Source: a virus. Taken from it: a DNA stretch of 42,122 nt. This document shows, in pieces, positions 40,207-42,122 of the stretch. The notes beneath the pieces were generated by a model. That model saw only the letters and a program-made list of their open reading frames with translations. It was not told the origin of the DNA and made no database searches. Both the position numbers and the translations under genes were made by a program. Each line of letters opens with the position of its first letter. Positions within the stretch are counted from its first letter, which is position 1. Where the stretch lies: IMG/VR virus record IMGVR_UViG_3300046817_000512, positions 1 through 42,122 of that record; one strand, given 5' to 3'.

Positions 40207-40495
40207 ACAGATCACCCGGAACCTCTACACGTGGCTGACCGACGCGAGCCGGATCACCGACCTGCCGATGGGCTTCCGGCCCGCCACCTGGGCCCAGCTT
40301 CAGGAGACCGACAGCAAGCTGGCGCAGGCGTGGCGGGACGGTGTGCAGGCCTTCCTCGACACCATTGGCGCCGGGGCCCAGCAGGACGGCGACCCCCACC
40401 TGAACTTCATCGGCGCCCTGGTGCTGGAAGAGGCGCCGCTGGCCGCCGAAGACGACCCAGGCGACGAACATAGGATCACCCCCGATGGCGGCTGA
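40190..40495 (+). CDS. Hypothetical protein
   Basis: The 101-residue product starts MPMTPEQITRNLYTWLTDAS and has helical stretches (WAQLQETDSKLAQAWRDGVQ). An acidic end follows (EEAPLAAEDDPGDEHRITPD). Two ATGs (40190 and 40196) are both close to AGGCAGGGG. It overlaps the previous gene by 17 bp and the next by 11 bp. No family is recognised. Confidence 0.6.
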   Translation: MPMTPEQITRNLYTWLTDASRITDLPMGFRPATWAQLQETDSKLAQAWRDGVQAFLDTIGAGAQQDGDPHLNFIGALVLEEAPLAAEDDPGDEHRITPDGG

Positions 40496-40739
40496 CACTG
40501 ATCAGATCGTCTACACCCCGGAGCAAGCTCGACGGGTCCTGGCGGTCGGCAAGACGAAGTTCTGGGCGGCGGTTAAGTCGGGTGAGATACCCACGTTCAC
40601 GTGGCTGGGGAAAACGCTGGTGCGGGCGGAAGACCTGACCGCCGCCCGCGACCGGGCGTTCGCTAAGCGGCCCACCGCCGCAGCGGCGCGGCCTTCGCGG
40701 TCTGCACGACTGCACAATAGTCCGCCCAGGCGCTCGTGA
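40485..40739 (+). CDS. Excisionase-like MerR-type HTH protein
   Basis: This 84-residue protein has IVYTPEQARRVLAVGKTKFW, then AAVKSGEIPTFTWLGKTLVR and AEDLTAARDRA. That is the winged HTH of excisionases and MerR-like helix_turn_helix_17 proteins (recognition helix near GKTKFWAAVKSG). The last 26 residues are a Ser/Arg-rich tail that lies antisense to the end of the integrase gene (77-bp convergent overlap). It most likely steers integrase towards excision. Confidence 0.75.
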   Translation: MAADTDQIVYTPEQARRVLAVGKTKFWAAVKSGEIPTFTWLGKTLVRAEDLTAARDRAFAKRPTAAAARPSRSARLHNSPPRRS

Positions 40740-41970
40740 TCTGGCGGCGCACGCCGACCTCAGCCGACCGGACATAGCGGCGGCGGGTCTTCGACCCGAC
40801 CGCGTGGGCGATGCACTTTTCCAGCAGCTTCTCGGAGTAGAGATGGTCGGACCCGTCCGGCAGTAGCTGGTCCTCGCCCCAGGTGCGGAAGGTCGAGCGG
40901 AAGCCGTGCAAGGTGATCTGGCGGTCCTCCATGGCCGGATCGACGTAAGGGCGGCCATCGGCGTCCAGGCGGGTGATCAGGTACTTCCGCAGGCCGGTGA
41001 CCGACACGCCGCGCCTCGGGTCCTTGCCGGGGAAGATCGGACCCGAGGCCGGGAACTCCGCGCCGACCATCGGCCTGACCTTCAGCAGGATGTCGCGGTG
41101 GGCGTCGGTCAGCGGCACGGCGTGTTCGCGGCGCATCTTCATCCGGCTGGCCGGGATCACCCAGCACTTGGCCTGCCAGTCGATTTCCGACCAGTCGGCG
41201 CCGCAGGTTTCCTGCGCCCGCGTGGCCGACAGGATCAGCCATTGCAGGGCCAGCGACATCATCTGGCGTTCGTTCTCGCCGCGCAGCTGGGCCATGAACT
41301 CGCCGATCCGGGCGTGGGGCAGCGACGGGTGGCTTTCTTCGTCCTCTTCGGACTGGCGCACGACCTGATCTTCAAGGTGGCCTTCCCACCGGAAGGGGTT
41401 CGACCAGCCGGGGGTCTTCACGGCCACGTTCAGCACCCGGTAGAGCCGCTGGCGCACGTCATCGGCCATCACCGGCGCCTTGGCGTAGTAGTCTTTCATG
41501 AGGGTGATCGCGTCGAGGTCGGTGACCTCTTCCGGCAGCATCTTCGCCACCCGCCCGATGCGGCCTTCCTGAAGGCTGTCGATCCAGGCCTGCTGCTGCT
41601 TTTCGCTCTTCGCCTTCTTCGCGATCACGTCGATGTTGTCGCGGACGAACTGGCCAATGCAGGCCTGCCGGGGGGCGTTCGCCTGCCGCACGATTTCCTG
41701 CTTGGCGGCGCGACGGGCGGCCCGAGGGTTCACGCCCAGGCCGACCTGCTTCAGGCAGGCCTCGCGCAGGATGCGGGCTTCGGCCAGCCCGACCTTGTTC
41801 AGTGAGCCCAGGCCGACTTCATCGGCCTTGCCGCCCCACTGGAACTTGAAGAGCCAGGACGCCGAAGTCGCCGACCGGATGTCGAGGATCAGGCCCTTGC
41901 CGTCATGCAGTTTGGCCGGGACACCCTTGGCCAGGGCGGCGTCGATGGTCTTCGTGGACTTGATCAGCAT
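40663..41970 (-). CDS. int: Tyrosine integrase
   Basis: This 435-residue protein has an N-terminal DUF4102-type arm-binding domain (LHDGKGLILDIRSATSASWL and related), a SAM-like core-binding part, and a C-terminal catalytic domain. The active residues are R251 (TRAQET), K278 (near SRMKMRREHAVPL), H355-x-x-R358 (LHGFRSTFRTWGED), H389 (IAHAVGSKTRR) and Y399 (RRRYVRS). This is the P4-type class that usually inserts at the 3' ends of tRNA genes. The start is at 41970, facing the junction region where attP is expected. The end overlaps the excisionase-like gene in the opposite direction. Confidence 0.9.
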   Translation of the reverse strand: MLIKSTKTIDAALAKGVPAKLHDGKGLILDIRSATSASWLFKFQWGGKADEVGLGSLNKVGLAEARILREACLKQVGLGVNPRAARRAAKQEIVRQANAPRQACIGQFVRDNIDVIAKKAKSEKQQQAWIDSLQEGRIGRVAKMLPEEVTDLDAITLMKDYYAKAPVMADDVRQRLYRVLNVAVKTPGWSNPFRWEGHLEDQVVRQSEEDEESHPSLPHARIGEFMAQLRGENERQMMSLALQWLILSATRAQETCGADWSEIDWQAKCWVIPASRMKMRREHAVPLTDAHRDILLKVRPMVGAEFPASGPIFPGKDPRRGVSVTGLRKYLITRLDADGRPYVDPAMEDRQITLHGFRSTFRTWGEDQLLPDGSDHLYSEKLLEKCIAHAVGSKTRRRYVRSAEVGVRRQITSAWADYCAVVQTAKAAPLRRWAA

Positions 41971-41995
41971 GGAATTTTCCCCTTCAGGTTTCCCC

Positions 41996-42122
41996 CCGAA
42001 CGGGGGCGGTCAGTGACGAACCGACCTGAACCCAAACGGCTAGGAAGTGCAATAGGCCCCTAGGGAGAGAAGCCCGCAGCGAACCGAGACGGACCCTGAA
42101 AAACCCAGGATCGCTTTCATGA
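41996..42122. repeat. Terminal direct repeat, right copy
   Basis: It is identical to bases 1-127. It begins within the hairpin CCCCC-GAAC-GGGGG, just upstream of the integrase start. Because it is the overlap of a circularised contig, these bases should be counted once. Confidence 0.95.

Noticed and set aside
41971-42122. tRNA fragment as attP core
   Set aside because: No T-loop sequence (GTTCRANYC type) with a matching acceptor stem was found by eye in the integrase-proximal region.

Overview
The window is a complete, circularly assembled genome of a temperate, probably podovirus-like phage. The first 127 bases are repeated exactly as the last 127 (41996-42122), so the unique circle is 41,995 bp. 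Base composition is strongly GC-rich throughout. A GcrA-like regulator (25050-25547) and promoter-like elements starting TTGAC point to an alphaproteobacterial host, possibly of the Caulobacterales or a neighbouring order. That host guess is inference. I see no tRNA, rRNA, CRISPR array or insertion sequence.

Layout. (1) 425-18679, minus strand: the virion module. Read in transcription order it holds small accessory proteins, a P22-type portal, scaffold, an N4-gp56-type major capsid protein, three tandem decoration-like paralogues, an adaptor, two fibre or tail proteins, a P22 gp10-like tail protein, and a run of Ala/Gly/Gln-rich internal or ejection proteins. One plus-strand gene (12861-13085) with its own terminator interrupts it. 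(2) 19277-22484, plus strand: an island of eight small genes of a kind often seen on plasmids, including an ArdA-like protein. The gene groups are separated by a repeated three-hairpin element, and the island ends in a strong terminator. (3) 22569-25547, minus: terminase large and small subunits and a GcrA-like protein. (4) 25560-31051, minus: the replication module, with a primase/polymerase-helicase fusion, a protein with an SSB-like tail, RuvC, small HTH and zinc proteins, and a Cro-like repressor. (5) 31146-40739, plus: a CI-like repressor and a tightly overlapped operon of about twenty genes. These include a C5-cytosine methyltransferase with a second gene overprinted inside it, a SLOG protein, a macro-like A1S_2505 protein, a YkgJ-type cysteine-cluster protein and an excisionase-like HTH. 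(6) 40663-41970, minus: a tyrosine integrase, convergent with the excisionase-like gene.

How it fits together. The divergent CI/Cro pair at 31.05-31.15 kb is the likely lysogeny switch. It drives replication leftward and the accessory or early operon rightward. Four minus-strand elements of the form TTGAMS-N6/7-RYGCACGCT lie upstream of the four leftward virion and packaging transcription units and look like one co-regulated late promoter family. The most interesting features are the overprinted gene inside the methyltransferase, the repeated three-hairpin RNA/DNA element of the 19-22 kb island, the shared late-promoter element, and the repeat-rich terS/terL junction. No endolysin could be recognised.
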